Positions 46,571 to 59,495 are shown, counted from the stretch's first letter. The stretch is DNA of 64,000 nucleotides from Fennellomyces sp. T-0311 (GCA_025266875.1 JALLLT010000024.1:186001-250000); one strand, 5' to 3'. The notes: generated from the sequence alone by a model not told the origin. Numbers and translations: made by a program.

Positions 46571-48441
46571 GTGTTGTTTAGCAGCTATATCTATGGAAAG
46601 AAGGCTTAGAAAAGGTTGGGCATACAGCGATCTTTCTTATCTTGTGCTGGTTTATTGTCCCTATTCTGCTCTGCTCGCTTTTTTTTTTTTTGCTTCTTTC
46701 ATTAACCTTTTTGCTTCTGACTCATTCATTACTGATTCTCTTTATTTGAATTCCGATCAATAATCTGACTTAAATGGCTTTACGAGTCGAAATGTACTGC
46801 GGTACTTTTAGATTTCCTCCTTTCGTGAGCGCAACCTTCTGTGTCGGAGACGGTCATTGTGTTTCAGGATATGTTCACAAGTTACTCGATTGGGAACAAG
46901 GTTTTAAACGTGACACGTGCCAGGTTTCATAATAACTATAAGACCATAGCATTGCTGCCAGGAAAAGGATCTTGTGCAGACCATCACGAAGCACATACAT
47001 AAGTATATGTGTCGATATATCAATACATAGCGATGTACTACTCTTAGCAACAATAATGATGCTGTAAGATTTGACTTCTATTCCTAGTATATAATGGATG
47101 TGGGAACCAATAACCCCGTTACTACATAGCATCTGTTTCATTACATTAAATACAAACTGTATGTAATGCCTTCCACGCTTTTCAGTAAGTTTTTAGCTGT
47201 TTTATTTATATAATAGTTAAAAGAATATAGCTTCCTATGTACTTAGCCCAGGTATTGGTCATCTTTCTTAACACAATTAAAAGCCAACACCAGTGGATAC
47301 GTATGTAGATGCAGTTGATTCCTTCATAGATATGCTGTCTTCAAGTTCCTCTATCCTGGTTTTACAGTTATTAGGCATAACAGAAGTATGTATGTATTTA
47401 ATGTGTTGCTTGATACGTATGTAGTAAAGTGATGATGCCATAACTAGAACGCTGCAAAAAAAGTATAATTAAGCTCGCTACGCTTATATTTTATTATTGA
47501 TATCGGTAAATTTGTTCATCGAAATAAATACAGCAAGTAGGCGTCTTGTATGGCTATTGCTGTACCTGTAAACTTTCCGGATCATTGTGCGAGAGGTTGC
47601 AAGAAAGTATGAGTTTATGTCTGCGACGTGCTGAGTGCGCTTCTGTCAAGCATCTCATACGTACGCGTATTTCTCGCTTTATTATTCATACATTGGGCGC
47701 ATTGAAGATATGCATATATGTACGAATTATTATTTAGCTTAGAAAGTCCAGTCTCAATCTTAAGCCATATTGTACCAAATACGTATACGCATGCTACATT
47801 CTTTACCCGACTACAGATCTAATTAGAGTACACCAGGCTGCCAATTAATCTTATAACTGCGATGCGTATGTCACAATATAAAAAGCACGATATATATACT
47901 GCTGCAAGGCATACGATGCTTGTGTTGGCACACATGACCCTCGTTGACTTGTAATTGTCGCGATGCAAGCTTCATCTTTTTAGGCGAGTTGCTTAAATAG
48001 GATTTGGATTACTTTGGAGGATTACCAATTTTAAAACAGCTCTGAACAGAATGGGGGATTGCACGACTGTTCCATTAATAGGAACCACTTTCCCATTGTA
48101 TAACGGATTCATGACCACCGATAGAATAACATGATTCCCAATGATTGTGAAGTAGGGTTAAACCGGCATATTACGGAACACAATAAAGTTATCGTAAGAT
48201 GTAACGCACATTAGTAGATGCAACGTGTACTGACGGTGTTGCATGTGAACATGGATTCCAGCGTAGCGGATTTGTTGACCGTTATCGCCCACAGACCAAG
48301 CTTAATCGTTCATCCGGTTTCCGATTAGCAAATTGAGTTGGTGTAACTTTGAAAGATGCGGGGTTAGTTTTTATTTTTAAACAAACAAACAAAATTGCTT
48401 TGGATGTTGAATGTGGATGTTGTCTTTATCTAAATGATTAT
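46571..48441. other. AT-rich intergenic region
   Basis: About 1.9 kb between the HNH relic and the pyrophosphatase gene. Frames up to 92 codons (46488-46763, which overlaps the end of the relic) are not recognisable. I see no supported feature. Confidence 0.45.
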
Positions 48442-49668
48442 TTACAAGCTGTGGGCGCTGATAAAGAACCACTTGTCGATGGAAGGATCGATAGGAGCGG
48501 GGGGCTGAACATCTTCAGCGGGGATGCTGGTGACAACCTCATCATCCACAGCAACCTTGAAAGGAGAATCTTCGGCCGAAACGTTGGCACTATCCAGAAA
48601 ATGTTAAATAATGTTTGTATTATGTGATGCATACTTCTTACATTTGGATATCCTTGGCATCAGCGTTACCACTGACCAAAGCCTTCCAGGCCTCGTGGGT
48701 CTCCAAGACGATATCGGTGGCGTATTTCTATCAACCAGTGGTTACCACGCTATTCGTTGCAGTCCCATGCCATTAAATTACCTTGTTCTTGGCCTCACCG
48801 CTGAAGGCGAAGACGTTCTCGGGCTTTCCATCGGGGATTTTGTAGATGCGGAACCATTCGTTGGTGGCACGGATGAGGCCAGGCAACTGCTTCTCAACGT
48901 CCTCAATATCTAGGAAAATAGTTTCACGTAAATCATCCCGAGGTTTTCATATTATAGATGTATGTCTTACCGTTGAGCTTAGGGGCAAGAGGATCGTTAA
49001 CGTCAATGACAATGACCTTCCAGTCAGTCTCACCCTCATCCAAGAGAGCCATCACACCGAGAATCTTGACCTGCTTGATCTGGCCAGTGTAGGCGACCTG
49101 CTCACCGATCTCAATGACATCGAGGGGATCATTGTCACCGCGAGCCTTAGTCTCGGGATGCAGCTGGTTGGGGTCTTCCCAAGTCTTCCAGTAACAAACT
49201 TAGCCGCCTTATCAACAAATCTTGGTCTTGCTTACCTGAGGGAAAGCACCGTAGTTCCAGATGTAACCCTTGTGGGGGAAGCAGTTGCGGACGAAACGGA
49301 GCTTACCCTTCTTGGTATCTTGCTTGATAGGGTTGAAGGCATCCTCCTTGCTGATCTGTTGTGGATTACATAATTATAAGTCACCGCGTTTGATATACGT
49401 CAAAATAAAGCATCGCAAGAGCACATGCCTCCAGCTTGGCGTTGGTCCAGCGGGGAATCTCAACAACCATGTTCAGGATCGTCTTCTCCTCGTTGGCAAA
49501 GAGAGGAATATCGTGGAAAGGCGAGGCTGGCACGCCATCCTTTTCTGTAAAGATTCCGGGCGGATGAGTATCATCTTGCAATGTTCACATAGACTGGAGG
49601 TTACCAAAGTAGACACGGTAGTCAAGAGTGTTAGGGGCGCCAACCTGACGAACAGTATATTCAGCCAT
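48442..49668 (-). CDS. IPP1: Soluble inorganic pyrophosphatase (about 290 aa, 7 exons)
   Basis: The protein starts [21 protein letters not shown] at 49668 and ends FISAHSL at 48442. Six introns were placed by consensus. The family-I signature [11 protein letters not shown] is complete, and the metal-binding and active-site pieces [21 protein letters not shown] and [13 protein letters not shown] are all present in order, as is [10 protein letters not shown]. It hydrolyses pyrophosphate in the cytosol and pulls biosynthetic reactions forward. The second intron (49356-49428) starts with GC rather than GT (GAG|GCATGT) and no nearby GT keeps the frame, so it is a GC-AG intron. The gene is divergent from malate synthase, 1.38 kb apart. 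Confidence 0.93.
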
Positions 49669-50980
49669 TGTGTTGAGGGGAAGAAGGGAGATGAGCCACC
49701 ATTGTGAAAAGTCAAAAAATATATATTAGGCGCGCGCCTTGTCCGATGACGCCATGATTTTTTCGCGATCATTGGCACTTATTGGCTAATGATAACGCAA
49801 GGCTTAAGAAAAACGAAGCTCCGTCCAAACTACTTGACCGCTGCTACAGCAGCAACAGTCGCCATAGTGATGGAAACGTAGCAACTTCTTAGAGTTCTTT
49901 TTCATTTGCTTTTTTTTTGATATAGAGATGATATAGACGACCAACCTATAGTCCGACGCAACAGGAAAGATAACGCCAGTCCTCAAACGATCGTCTGGTT
50001 TTAATATTGCAAGCGCTGCCAAAAGCGGTGTGCCCATCTGGCTATGGAAGAGCCAACGAGCAACTATGCGAATGAACTTGCGTGTTGTTTTGTGTGTGTG
50101 TATCACCACACCCGCCCAAACCACCACCACCCCCCTTTTTTCGCGCTCCACACTCTCTCATAACTGTTCCGAACGGTTCCGTATAATTTCACACAAGGGG
50201 CGCAATAGCTCGGTAAACGCAACCGGCCTGTTTATTTGCAAAAACAATACTACACCTTTGAGCTTGAAAGGAAAAAGAAGGAGAGAAACATGTGGAACTG
50301 TCGAGACAGAAAAAATTTTGTTTTTGTAATCGCGGTTTGGCAACGAAAAGCCAGCGTAAGTCACAGCGGGTCGTGATTGGTGTGCCGCAGCCTGTCGGAT
50401 AAGAATGGAGGGGCCAGGAAATCGAGTGCAACAAAATGGTTTGGGAAAATGCGGAGAAGACGTCAGATCGTGGAAGTTGGGGAGAAGCCTTCTTGCATAA
50501 TGCCCATTACATCATCCGTATCATTTTCCTTTTATGAGCTTATGGAAGCATTCGGAAATACCTTGAGGCGCTTGGAGGATTATTCCAGCGGGGGTCGAAA
50601 CCACTTGCCATGCGCCTTTGACGGTATAATCAGTTTGGTTGAACCATGCACTTAATATAGCGTTCTAGGTCAGCCCGAGCCCCAAGCACTCGTTCATCGT
50701 CGTCTCCGCCTCAGATGGCACACTTCGATTTTGAAAACCAACCGTGCATTCCTGGCCAGCAGTCTTTAAAAAGCCTGTATTCCGGTTATCCATGTGAAGA
50801 TGATAACGAAGGCATGTGATGTATCTGGCTTGACAATGCTCAAAAAAAAAAAAAAGATTTACTCGGTGGAAACTGGCACGGTGGAATGGCGGTCACTCGA
50901 AACCTTCCTCATTAGTAAGTCCGTGTTTCTCCACACAATTGCCTTTACTCATTAAGCCGGGTGATCCGAAACTTCATACA
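49669..50980. promoter_or_regulatory. Divergent promoter region between pyrophosphatase and malate synthase
   Basis: About 1.3 kb. A TATATATT run lies near 49718-49726, about 55 nt upstream of the pyrophosphatase ATG on minus. A C-rich run occurs at 50120-50135 and an A-run near 50840. Frames in this region (50030-50329, 50377-50655) are not recognisable. Confidence 0.5.
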
Positions 50981-50994
50981 CCAATCCTATATAA
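50981..50994 (+). promoter_or_regulatory. CCAAT and TATA elements of the malate synthase gene
   Basis: CCAAT at 50981-50985 and TATATAA at 50988-50994 lie about 52-65 nt before the ATG at 51046. The TATA placement is like that of other genes in this window. The CCAAT is unusually close to it and may be chance. Confidence 0.55.
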
Positions 50995-51045
50995 GCCAGC
51001 CCAATTCCCACATCTTCCTCTTCTTCTTTTGTTCCGTATCTAAAC

Positions 51046-52997
51046 ATGTCTGCCCAAATCTCTTCGTCCACACCTTTCAAGTCGACCGTTCCCGGTGTTG
51101 CCGTTGTCGGTGCTGTCAATGCTGTGCAGGCCGAGATCCTGACACCTGAAGCCCTGCAGTTCATCGCTACCTTGCAGCGCATCTTCAACCCTACTCGCAA
51201 GGCTCTTTTGCAGAAGCGTGTCTACCGCCAGGAAGCTCTTGACCGTGGTGTCCTTCCCGACTTCTTGCCCGAGACCGCCCACATCCGTAACGACCCCAAC
51301 TGGCGTGCCGCCGTCCCTGCTCCTGGTCTCCAGGATCGTCGTGTCGAAATCACCGGTCCCGTTGACCGCAAGATGGTCATCAACGCTCTTAACTCGGGCG
51401 CTAAGACCTTCATGGCTGATTTCGAAGGTAAAGATCAATTGGCTTGCATTGTTTCCCTTATTTCCAGTTTTCTCACGAACAGTGTGCAGATTCCAGCGCT
51501 CCTACCTGGGAAAACATGATTGACGGTCAGGTTAACTTGCGTGACGCCGTCCGCGAGACCATCTCCTTCTCCAACCCCAACGGCAAGCAATATGCTTTGC
51601 GCAAGGACGGTAAGATCGCTGTCCTTATTGTCAGGTAACATAATCAGCACGTGAAAATCAACTCCGCATCCATGCTGACACACACTATTTTTTTTCAGAC
51701 CAAGAGGCTGGCATATGGTTGAGAAGCACGTCCTCGTCGATGGCGAGCCCATGTCTGCTTCCATCTTCGATTTCGCCCTCTATTTCTTCCACAACGCCAA
51801 GGAATTGATCAAGCGTGGCAAGGGTCCGTACTTCTATCTTCCCAAGATGGAGTCTCATCTTGAGGCCAGGTAACTTTAGGAGAAATATAAGAGTTTCTGG
51901 GACCAAGTGATTAACATGGTGGATAGACTCTGGAACGATATTTTCAACGTCGCCCAGGACATGATCCAGATCCCCCGTGGTACCATTCGTGGTACTGTCC
52001 TTATCGAGACCATCATGGCTGCCTTTGAGATGGACGAAATCATCTATGAATTGCGCGACCACTCCTCCGGTTTGAACTGCGGTCGCTGGGATTATATCTT
52101 CAGCTTCATCAAGCGTTTCCGTCAACACCCTGAATTCGTCCTTCCCGACCGTTCCCAGGTCACCATGACCGTTCCTTTCATGGATGCCTACGTCCGTTTG
52201 TTGATCCAGACCTGCCACAAGCGTGGTGTCCACGCTATGGGTGGTATGGCTGCTCAGATCCCTATCAAGGACGATAAGGCTGCCAACGACGCTGTCATGG
52301 ACAAGGTCCGTGCTGATAAGCTCCGTGAAGTCACCGCTGGTCACGATGGTGTAAGTACAATGACCCCATGCTCATTGTTGCCATGGCAATCATTTGTCGT
52401 GGTCATGACAATGCACTTCGATTACCTCATGATACTAATTGATCTTCTTTATTCGCCCGATAACAGACCTGGATCGCTCACCCTGGCCTTGCAGATATTG
52501 CTTTCAGCGTTTTCAACGAGAATATGCCCCAGCCTAACCAGATCCACGTTCGCCGCGACGATGTCCGTGTCAGCCGTAATGACTTGTTGAACGTCAACTT
52601 TGCTGGTTCCGTTACCGAGGAGGGTATTCGCAGCAACTTGCGCGTTGGTTTGGGATACATGGAGGCTTGGTTGCGCGGTGTTGGCTGTGTTCCTCTTAAC
52701 AACCTTATGGAGGATGCTGCTACCGCCGAAATCTCCCGTTCCCAGCTGTGGCAATGGGCCAAGCACAGCGCTAAGACCGCAGAGGGCCACGTTGCTAACG
52801 CTCAGTACATGCTTAAGCTCTTGGACGAGGAAACCAACCAGATCAAGAAGCAACTGGGTGCCAAGTATGCTTCCAGCAAGTTCGAGGCTGCTAAGGCTGC
52901 GTTCGCTACCAATATCACTGGCGAAAAGTACGATGAATTCTTGACCACTCTCTTGTACGATGACATCGTTACCTTGGTCAACACCGCCAAGTTGTAA
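51046..52997 (+). CDS. Malate synthase, peroxisomal, glyoxylate cycle (550 aa, 5 exons)
   Basis: Exons 51046-51427, 51490-51634, 51699-51869, 51927-52350 and 52467-52997; phases agree and give 550 aa, normal for malate synthase A. Conserved pieces are [18 protein letters not shown] (the Asp-rich region around the first junction), [40 protein letters not shown], the metal-site region [22 protein letters not shown], and [15 protein letters not shown]. It condenses acetyl-CoA and glyoxylate to malate, allowing growth on acetate or fatty acids. The last three residues AKL form a PTS1 peroxisome-import signal. Third positions in the coding exons favour C (GTC, ACC, AAC), as expected of a highly expressed gene. 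Confidence 0.96.
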
Positions 52998-54870
52998 AAA
53001 AATACCCACCTATTTTTCACCTTTAACGCAAAACTCCTTTCGCTATTTTTTTGCTGGCCAATTTTCCATATCTTTACTTTCAATAAAATGATGTACATAA
53101 CTGCCACCTAAGTTTCTGGGTCATACTATCGATCGTTTTGTTTGTACTGGAATGTAACTGGAGACCACTACAACTACCATATAAGGTCAATTAAGGGCAG
53201 CACTATATGCACAAGTTTTCTCACGCACCAAATGTACCATGCCAAACACCCGGGTCATGTGAGCCTACTCAAACTCTGTCGTGCTTGTTGCGTGTGATGG
53301 TCAAGGAATGCTAAGGCAGATATGTCACACTACGTAATAGCACATCGCGCAGTAATCCCAGGCTGCATAAGAGAGTTACCATGTTTTCATGATCTATGCA
53401 CACGTCGTCATAGGAGCAAGCAAGGTTTAAAATTGCATATTTAACCATATTTTCCTTTTGCGTAACATTAAGTTCTAAGAAACAGAGGAACGGCCCACAG
53501 GGAAGCAATTATCAATTACCCATCAATAAATACCTGGTACGTATATCATAAACTTACAAATAAAATGCGCCAGCTCCCTTCGGAACAGAATGAAGGCGGA
53601 CCCATTTTTAGAATCGGAAGAATCGTGTCTTCGTTGGAACCGGTCCCAACCATATTTGAAAGTAGTTGTCGGCTGATTAAGCAACATTAACGTATTATGT
53701 AATGGACAGGCTTGCTCACTTATCCGATCATCAATGATAGCTCACTTTCAACGAGAATAAAGCGGAACATCATGAAGATTCAAATGAATTCATGAACATA
53801 ATAAGTGTTCACACATAAGGGTTATCAAATATGTAGTATCGAATGTACAAAATATAAAATAACCCATATAGCTCAGTACGGGCGCAACGATGATAGTGAT
53901 GCATAGTTTTATTTGCAATAGTGTCTACATGCACACGTGGCCTCGTGCCCAAGTATTGAATTATAATGTATAGGCTCGCTGTTAAAGTCGCATCGTACAA
54001 ATTTTGACCTTCCATCAAGAAATTTTCAGCTTTTTAAAGGAGATTTGTGCCTACGTGGAAGATTTAAAGTATCGCATACTTGACTATAGTCATAAATCAG
54101 CTGTTCTCACCAATACGTTAGTATCAAAACATGCTTTTGGAGTCCATCGCGAAAGAAAGGAATTCAATTCCTCAGCAGTATAGCAAGCACCCAAAGTGGA
54201 CATCCCCCTTAAAAAATTGATTTGCACAGGTATCTACTTCCTTCTTTTTTTTGGATGCTCTGCAATTTAGTACAACCATACATATCAAGAAGTTCGCACA
54301 TGCTCTCGAAAAGTTAATCCAGGACATTTCAAATGTTCGGTTGCTATTTCCAGAATACTGGGACTTTCGCTAAACTTATATAATAGATACCTTCTACAAA
54401 AGTTAGCGCGAGTCTAATTTCAATATTTGTCCAAATGATCTTGCTAGCTGGTGGGAATCCGGAAGTAAATAGCTCTAAAGTTTCCTTTCATGGACACTTT
54501 CGGGAAGTCAGATTTGGGAATGGTCTCTTTAAAAGTTCGCGCTTTGTCACAGAAGTTGGCGCTTTTCGTAAATCATAGCAGCCTTTTGATTTAAAAAAAA
54601 GTTAAACGATCTCTAGCAGGTGACATGGGCAGGTAAATTCAGCATTCCAACTCAAAGTGCTTACTCATAAAACATTAACCCGCGTCTACAACGTGCTGGC
54701 CTACTTTAGCGACATTTGGTACCAAAGAATGCTAGCACTATAAAATTAAGAATTTCGTAACGCTTGTGGTTTGGAATACCACATACATAAGTGTAAAGAG
54801 CTTTCGCTTGGTGCTACTCTTACTTTATATCTTTTAAATGTAAAAAAAGGCATGAAAAGGCGTCGCTTCC
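52998..54870. other. Gene-poor AT-rich region downstream of malate synthase
   Basis: The first 100 bp are probably the 3' UTR (AATAAA near 53081). The rest, to about 54.87 kb, has no frame with a recognisable product and no clear repeat. Confidence 0.5.
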
Positions 54871-55830
54871 AAGTAAAATTCCCCGTTATCGCTGGTTCTA
54901 TTCACTAATAACATCATCGTATTTGCCTTAAAATTCTCTACAAAACATACTAATATATGAAGGGGATCCAATCGATGAACCGCTTTATATCTGACCGAAG
55001 ACCACAAAGATCGTGTTAGAAGCTCACAACCTTTGATTTTCAAGTTTATAGTTGGGCTTCCCACTTGACCAAATCCCTCCAAAGCCAACCTACTTTCTGG
55101 CCATATTTCAGTCCAAAATTATGCTAGCAACACAAACTAGATTGTCCCATATTACTCCCCATTGGTAGTATTCATCACAAGAAATAAAAAAGAATCCTTA
55201 CCTGCGTCAATTTTTCTGTATCTTAGCAAAAGGCGAGAATAGCGTCTCTAAACAAGTTTTTCCTGTATCGTTGGTTTGACTAGCTGATAACACCCCTGAA
55301 TCCGCCGCTGAATTCTCTACAAAAGATACTAATATGCTATGGAGATCTAATCGCTGGACTAGTTTCTATTCAACGAAAAAGATTTTCAAGATGATTTTTC
55401 AAGGCAGTGGCCTTTGGTTTTTCGACTTTATCGACTTTTCCGAATTTTTTCGACTTCATTCCTGTGTACTTCCCGCTCGGAAACTTCATTCCTATGCTTT
55501 TCACCTCCTTGCCGATTTTTGTTATGCAGGAGTCCAATCGTTTTTGACCGTAACTCGATCCCAAACAACGCTGGAGTCACAAACTCAACGGTTACATAAA
55601 GCGTGCGTTTTGAAGCGTCTAGTCTAACTCATAAAATTTCATAAATCACACTTAAAAGCAAAAAATTGCACTTCTTCCTAGCAAACTTTTTCCTTCGTCT
55701 CTAATCTTTTAAGCTGTTACCATCACTGTATGTGTTTTTAATTCTCTACGAAATGTACTTATATATCAAGGATATCCAATTGATGGTCAAGCCAGTACGT
55801 AAACGAATTCATTGGTACCTCGTTTCCACT
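54870..55830. repeat. Three degenerate units of a roughly 400-bp repeat
   Basis: A core AATTCTCTAC(A/G)AAA..TACT, then a variable TATA-like part and GGATCCAAT-like sequence, occurs at about 54933, 55312 and 55740, about 380 and 430 bp apart. Sequence before each core is also loosely similar (GTTATCGCTGG / GTATCGTTGG). Divergence is high, so only the cores are secure. The source could be a decayed tandem repeat or mobile element. Confidence 0.45.
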
Positions 55831-56340
55831 GCCAGCTCAAAAGACAAACATAAAAAAATCCGTATTTTATCCGGATCAACTCTACATGTTTTTTTAGGAG
55901 GCTAATTTACTTGTGAATTGTGTTTACTGGCTTGGGTACACTTCTGAATCGCTGTAATCAGCTTGGAAAAAGTATGCCCAGAAGGTGGGGTCTGATTAGA
56001 CTTCCACTCCAGTTTCAACCAAATTTTCTAGCCAATCAAATCGCTTTAGGGGCTGGATGAGCCACAGAGCTTGATTATAGCCGTTATTTACATACTCTTC
56101 AATATAACTTTTGATTCAGACACTGTATAGACCGGCTCTAAAAACCAATCTATGCGGCTTGACCTTTTCTATAGTATACGGTAAGTCCAATCACTGAATT
56201 GTTCGACAACTAAGGCTCAAAGTCCGGGCGGGCAGGCCTTTGGAATGGCACGACCAAAGGCCCGAATGTATATACGGATAACCATTTTCTAATTAACAAT
56301 AGACATCTATCATATGGAACCTTATTGTTTATAGAATGTA
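55830..56340. other. AT-rich intergenic region
   Basis: About 500 bp without coding signal. A short inverted repeat, CCTTTGG...CCAAAGG, lies near 56240-56275 with GC-rich flanks. Confidence 0.4.
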
Positions 56341-56341
56341 A

Positions 56342-56670
56342 TTGCAGATTGTCGATAATGTTAAGTATGAAAAATCAGTAGCCACGCAAGGAAATAAACG
56401 TGCACTATTAGTCAATTATGTCACCAAGTGGTTTGAGTGGGTTTTTTCATTCTTTAGTTACACAGCAAAAAAAAACCCACTAGCAAGCGGCTTATTAGTA
56501 TACACTTTATCATGGATGTGTAGGCAACAAAGTATAAGTTACTAGTCACTATAGAGTATTTACTTTGAAAACCGTCATTTCATCATATGTCAGTCATAAT
56601 GGTAATGCTATTTTCATCATTGTAGATTTTGTCCGGTGGGTCGCTTTAAGTCCAGTCCGAAGACATGCCC
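56342..56670 (+). pseudogene. Possible relic of a Ty3/Gypsy-type integrase core
   Basis: Two short plus-strand stretches in different frames resemble the start of LTR-retrotransposon integrase cores: GNKRALLVNYVTKWFEW (about 56390-56440) and NGNAIFIIVDFVRWVALS (about 56600-56653), compared with the family pattern GNKYI-hydrophobic-VD-(Y/x)FTKW. No LTRs, reverse transcriptase or intact frame are seen. The call is weak and rests on two short matches. Confidence 0.3.
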
Positions 56671-57365
56671 CGTATAGAGCCCTACCGCAAAAATGTCTAT
56701 GGTAGGTAGTATCAATCTACTCATGGTATAATAATTTCATGTTGCAAATACTTCATCGTGCGACTGATAAAAGGTTGTGACAAGTAAATTAATTTGGTAA
56801 GCTCGCCATAGAAACCTTTGTACACAATACTGCCATGATCCATGAGAGTTCGGAAAGTAATTTTGCAAGAGACCATGAGATTTTTGCTTAAATGCCATAT
56901 GTTAACTCTACGAACAGTTTTTGCGGAGTTCGCCTGAAGCTCATGTGGTTAACAAGACACTGTATATATCCAGTTTTATTCAGAAACAAACGCTGTGCAC
57001 TCAAATTTTATATAGTCTATCTGGCAAGTACATAAGGTCTGGAAAGGTTGCCTGTGGGAATTAAATTTCTGGGGACCCTACTGGGACGTATTGGAACATC
57101 AAGATTTTATACTTGCGAATTTAAATATATATGACTATAAAGAAAGTGGATAAATTGCTTTTGGAAGGAGGTGAAGCACCGAAAAGTAGTCAAAGGCGCC
57201 TAACGGTGTCAAAACAAAAGAAGTGAAAAGAAGTCTATCTATGAAGACTTTAAACGGCAACTATACGAACAAAATGGATGTTGCACCAATGGACGGGCGT
57301 AGCAACTACGGAACTTACCGTTAATATATGTATATGATATATTGAAGTACAAATCTTCAATACCT
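56671..57365. other. AT-rich intergenic region
   Basis: About 700 bp. I see no supported feature. Confidence 0.4.
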
Positions 57366-57986
57366 TCAGCTAGACTTGTGCATATTTGAATTGATATGTT
57401 GGTCTCGTTCTTTTTCAGTGGGAAAACTATATCCACATATTGCTACATTACATGGGTATGAATGCTCGAGCGACACAGTACGAGGATAGAAACTATTCTG
57501 CCGCGGAAGAATTTTAGATGACTCGGTATTTTCTTCGAAAGTAGGATGCCATCGTTTAATAGGAAACTTGTACTGTCCATGATCATCATCGTGTTGTAAT
57601 GACAGCTTTGCAAGAATAATTGTCTCCCGAAGGTGTATATAGAGTTGTCTTGCCAGAGATATGACCTTTGGATCCTTGTCGTGACGATCGTTTTCAGTAA
57701 GTAGGTCACCACAGTTGCAGTATATTTGGATGAGGAGAGGATTTGCTACACCGCAACTTGGTGCAAGACCTTGTTGTGGTATAGTCGGATAAGGCAAGCG
57801 CACGTCCGTCTAAGAGCCTTGTGAAGTGGTACCACTACCAGCTAACAGCGAATTGTCACATAATGCGTCGCTTGGATTGAAGGTAGAATGTTGATCCACC
57901 CAGATGTCTTGTGTAGTAGTAAAATCATCAGCCATGTCAGCTTGCTTGTCACTCGAGCGATATTGGTATATACTAAAGTCATCCAT
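57366..57986 (-). pseudogene. Dispersed relative of the tandem C-terminal-finger family, interrupted by one in-frame TAG
   Basis: The minus-strand frame opens with ATG at 57986 (MDDFSIYQYRSSDK), runs 58 codons to TAG at 57812-57810, and continues in the same frame for 147 codons to the natural stop at 57366. The second part has low-complexity sequence and ends CNVAICGYSFPTEKERDQH...H, a C2H2-like finger at the very C-terminus, as in the genes at 29.7-34.5 kb. Total length would be about 206 residues, slightly shorter than the tandem members. A TATA-like TATATAAAG on minus near 58120 suits a start at 57986. Either one point mutation disabled it or the stop is read through; no intron removes it cleanly. 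Kinship to the tandem genes is by layout, not by strong alignment. Confidence 0.5.
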
Positions 57987-59495
57987 TATTATGATATGAC
58001 AGTGTCAAAAGGATGAGCGTAGTGGTAGTAATGTGTTTGAGTACGAAACACCGGTAAGAGTGTAGACTATTAGTATGAATAAGAAGAAGAGGTTGCGCTA
58101 ATATAGAACAAGTCAATTGCTTTATATACCAACTTTTAAGAACTATCTAGTGGCATCACGGATGTCCCATGATTATTGGTCCCGGTAGTCTGTGTACTGT
58201 ACTATGGGCACTCGTACTACACTGAGATAATAGAGACAGTTGCCACTTAAATTGTGTCGCTTCAAAATTAAATGTGGTACCCGTAAGTAAACATCTTTTG
58301 CATTATGTGTATGGACACCTGTGCTTCACCGACGATATTGATTGAAGTCTTTATGGTGCTTTATCTGTAAAAGAAAGGATGGTTTTCATTCCTTTTACCA
58401 ATTCCAAAAATTCTTTGTATCACAAAAAAATTCATTTTACGGGTGTTGAACAGATGCATATCACCCGTCTCGCAAGTTGTTTGTTATTTGTGACAGCAAT
58501 GACGATTCGCTCTTTGGTTTATACACCCGTGATCACATAAAGTAGAAGATTCTATCCTGACAATCTGCGACTGCAACAGCTTTGAATCGTATAGACCAGG
58601 TATATTTCTTCTTTTATCACAACCACTTCATCGCAAATATTGGTTGTCAAGCCTATAAAAGTAAAAAGCTAAGGGTTAGTGCCATTCCTAGAAGCTTCAG
58701 TGGCTCTTTATTTTTGCGGCCACTATAGTACCATTAAATGGAAGTGTCTAAAAACGTCGTCCCAAAAAAAGAAGTTGCAGTATTGCTTTTTGAAAACACT
58801 GTCATCTTTAGTGGCTATTATCTTTTTGAAAGAAAAAAAAACGAGAAGTAGCTGACTATTATCCTTCACTCGCTATTTGTTTTGTTGCCAACAATCCACT
58901 GTAAATAGTGCACCCATGGCAAGTCGCGATCTCACTTGACGTCTATTTTGGCATAGCATTGGGATGGAAACCAAGGAAAAGTATAGTGGCCGCTTGCTAT
59001 AACAGTATGCTGCTGCAACTTAAACTGCACCGTTATATCAAGCGCCCACTGTATCTCACTATTTGCAGAAACGTACGCTTTACTGTCATTTAGTTCACAT
59101 GAAATTTGCCTGACGAACCGGAGCCGATGGCACGGCTGCTGTGATGGATAAAGAGGAACATTTCTGTTCACAGCTAAGATGATGGGTGTTGTTATGCTAC
59201 CCGGAGCCAGTAGTACTGGAAACAGCATTGTTTCTATTGAGACAGTTTTCAGCAGGAGAGTTTCAGTTGTTGCCATTTTTTTTGACGTTGTTGCCATTTT
59301 TTTTGCGGTTGTTGCCGTTGTTACGATTATTCAGTGGCTGGCTCCATCTGGTGAGATACGTATGGTTCACAGCAGATGGACTGATACTCCAGATTAGCCC
59401 TGGCGTTTGATAGGTTGGTGGTCATCCGAAGCCTTTGCCACTGTAACCCCGCGAAAATAATTTTTTTTTGGCCACTTTTGTTCCTGCAGCACACC
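57987..59495. other. Intergenic region upstream of DBP10
   Basis: About 1.5 kb, AT-rich, containing a short MITE at 58984-59051. Frames at 58932-59297 and 59179-59410 are not recognisable; a TTGTTGCCATTTTTTTTG-like unit is repeated near 59270-59320. The last part must contain the DBP10 promoter. Confidence 0.45.
58984..59051. mobile_element. Short MITE of the CAGTGG..CGCTT family (68 bp)
   Basis: The left end reads TAGTGGCCGCTTGCTATAAC and the right end, on the other strand, CAGTGGGCGCTTGATATAAC, flanked by TA on both sides (58982-58983 and 59052-59053). The ends match the 172-bp element at 46210-46381, so both belong to one family; this copy is an internally shortened form with one changed terminal base. 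Confidence 0.7.

Noticed and set aside
54190..57300. CRISPR-like array
   Set aside because: The repeats are few, degenerate and hundreds of bases apart, and the organism is a eukaryote.
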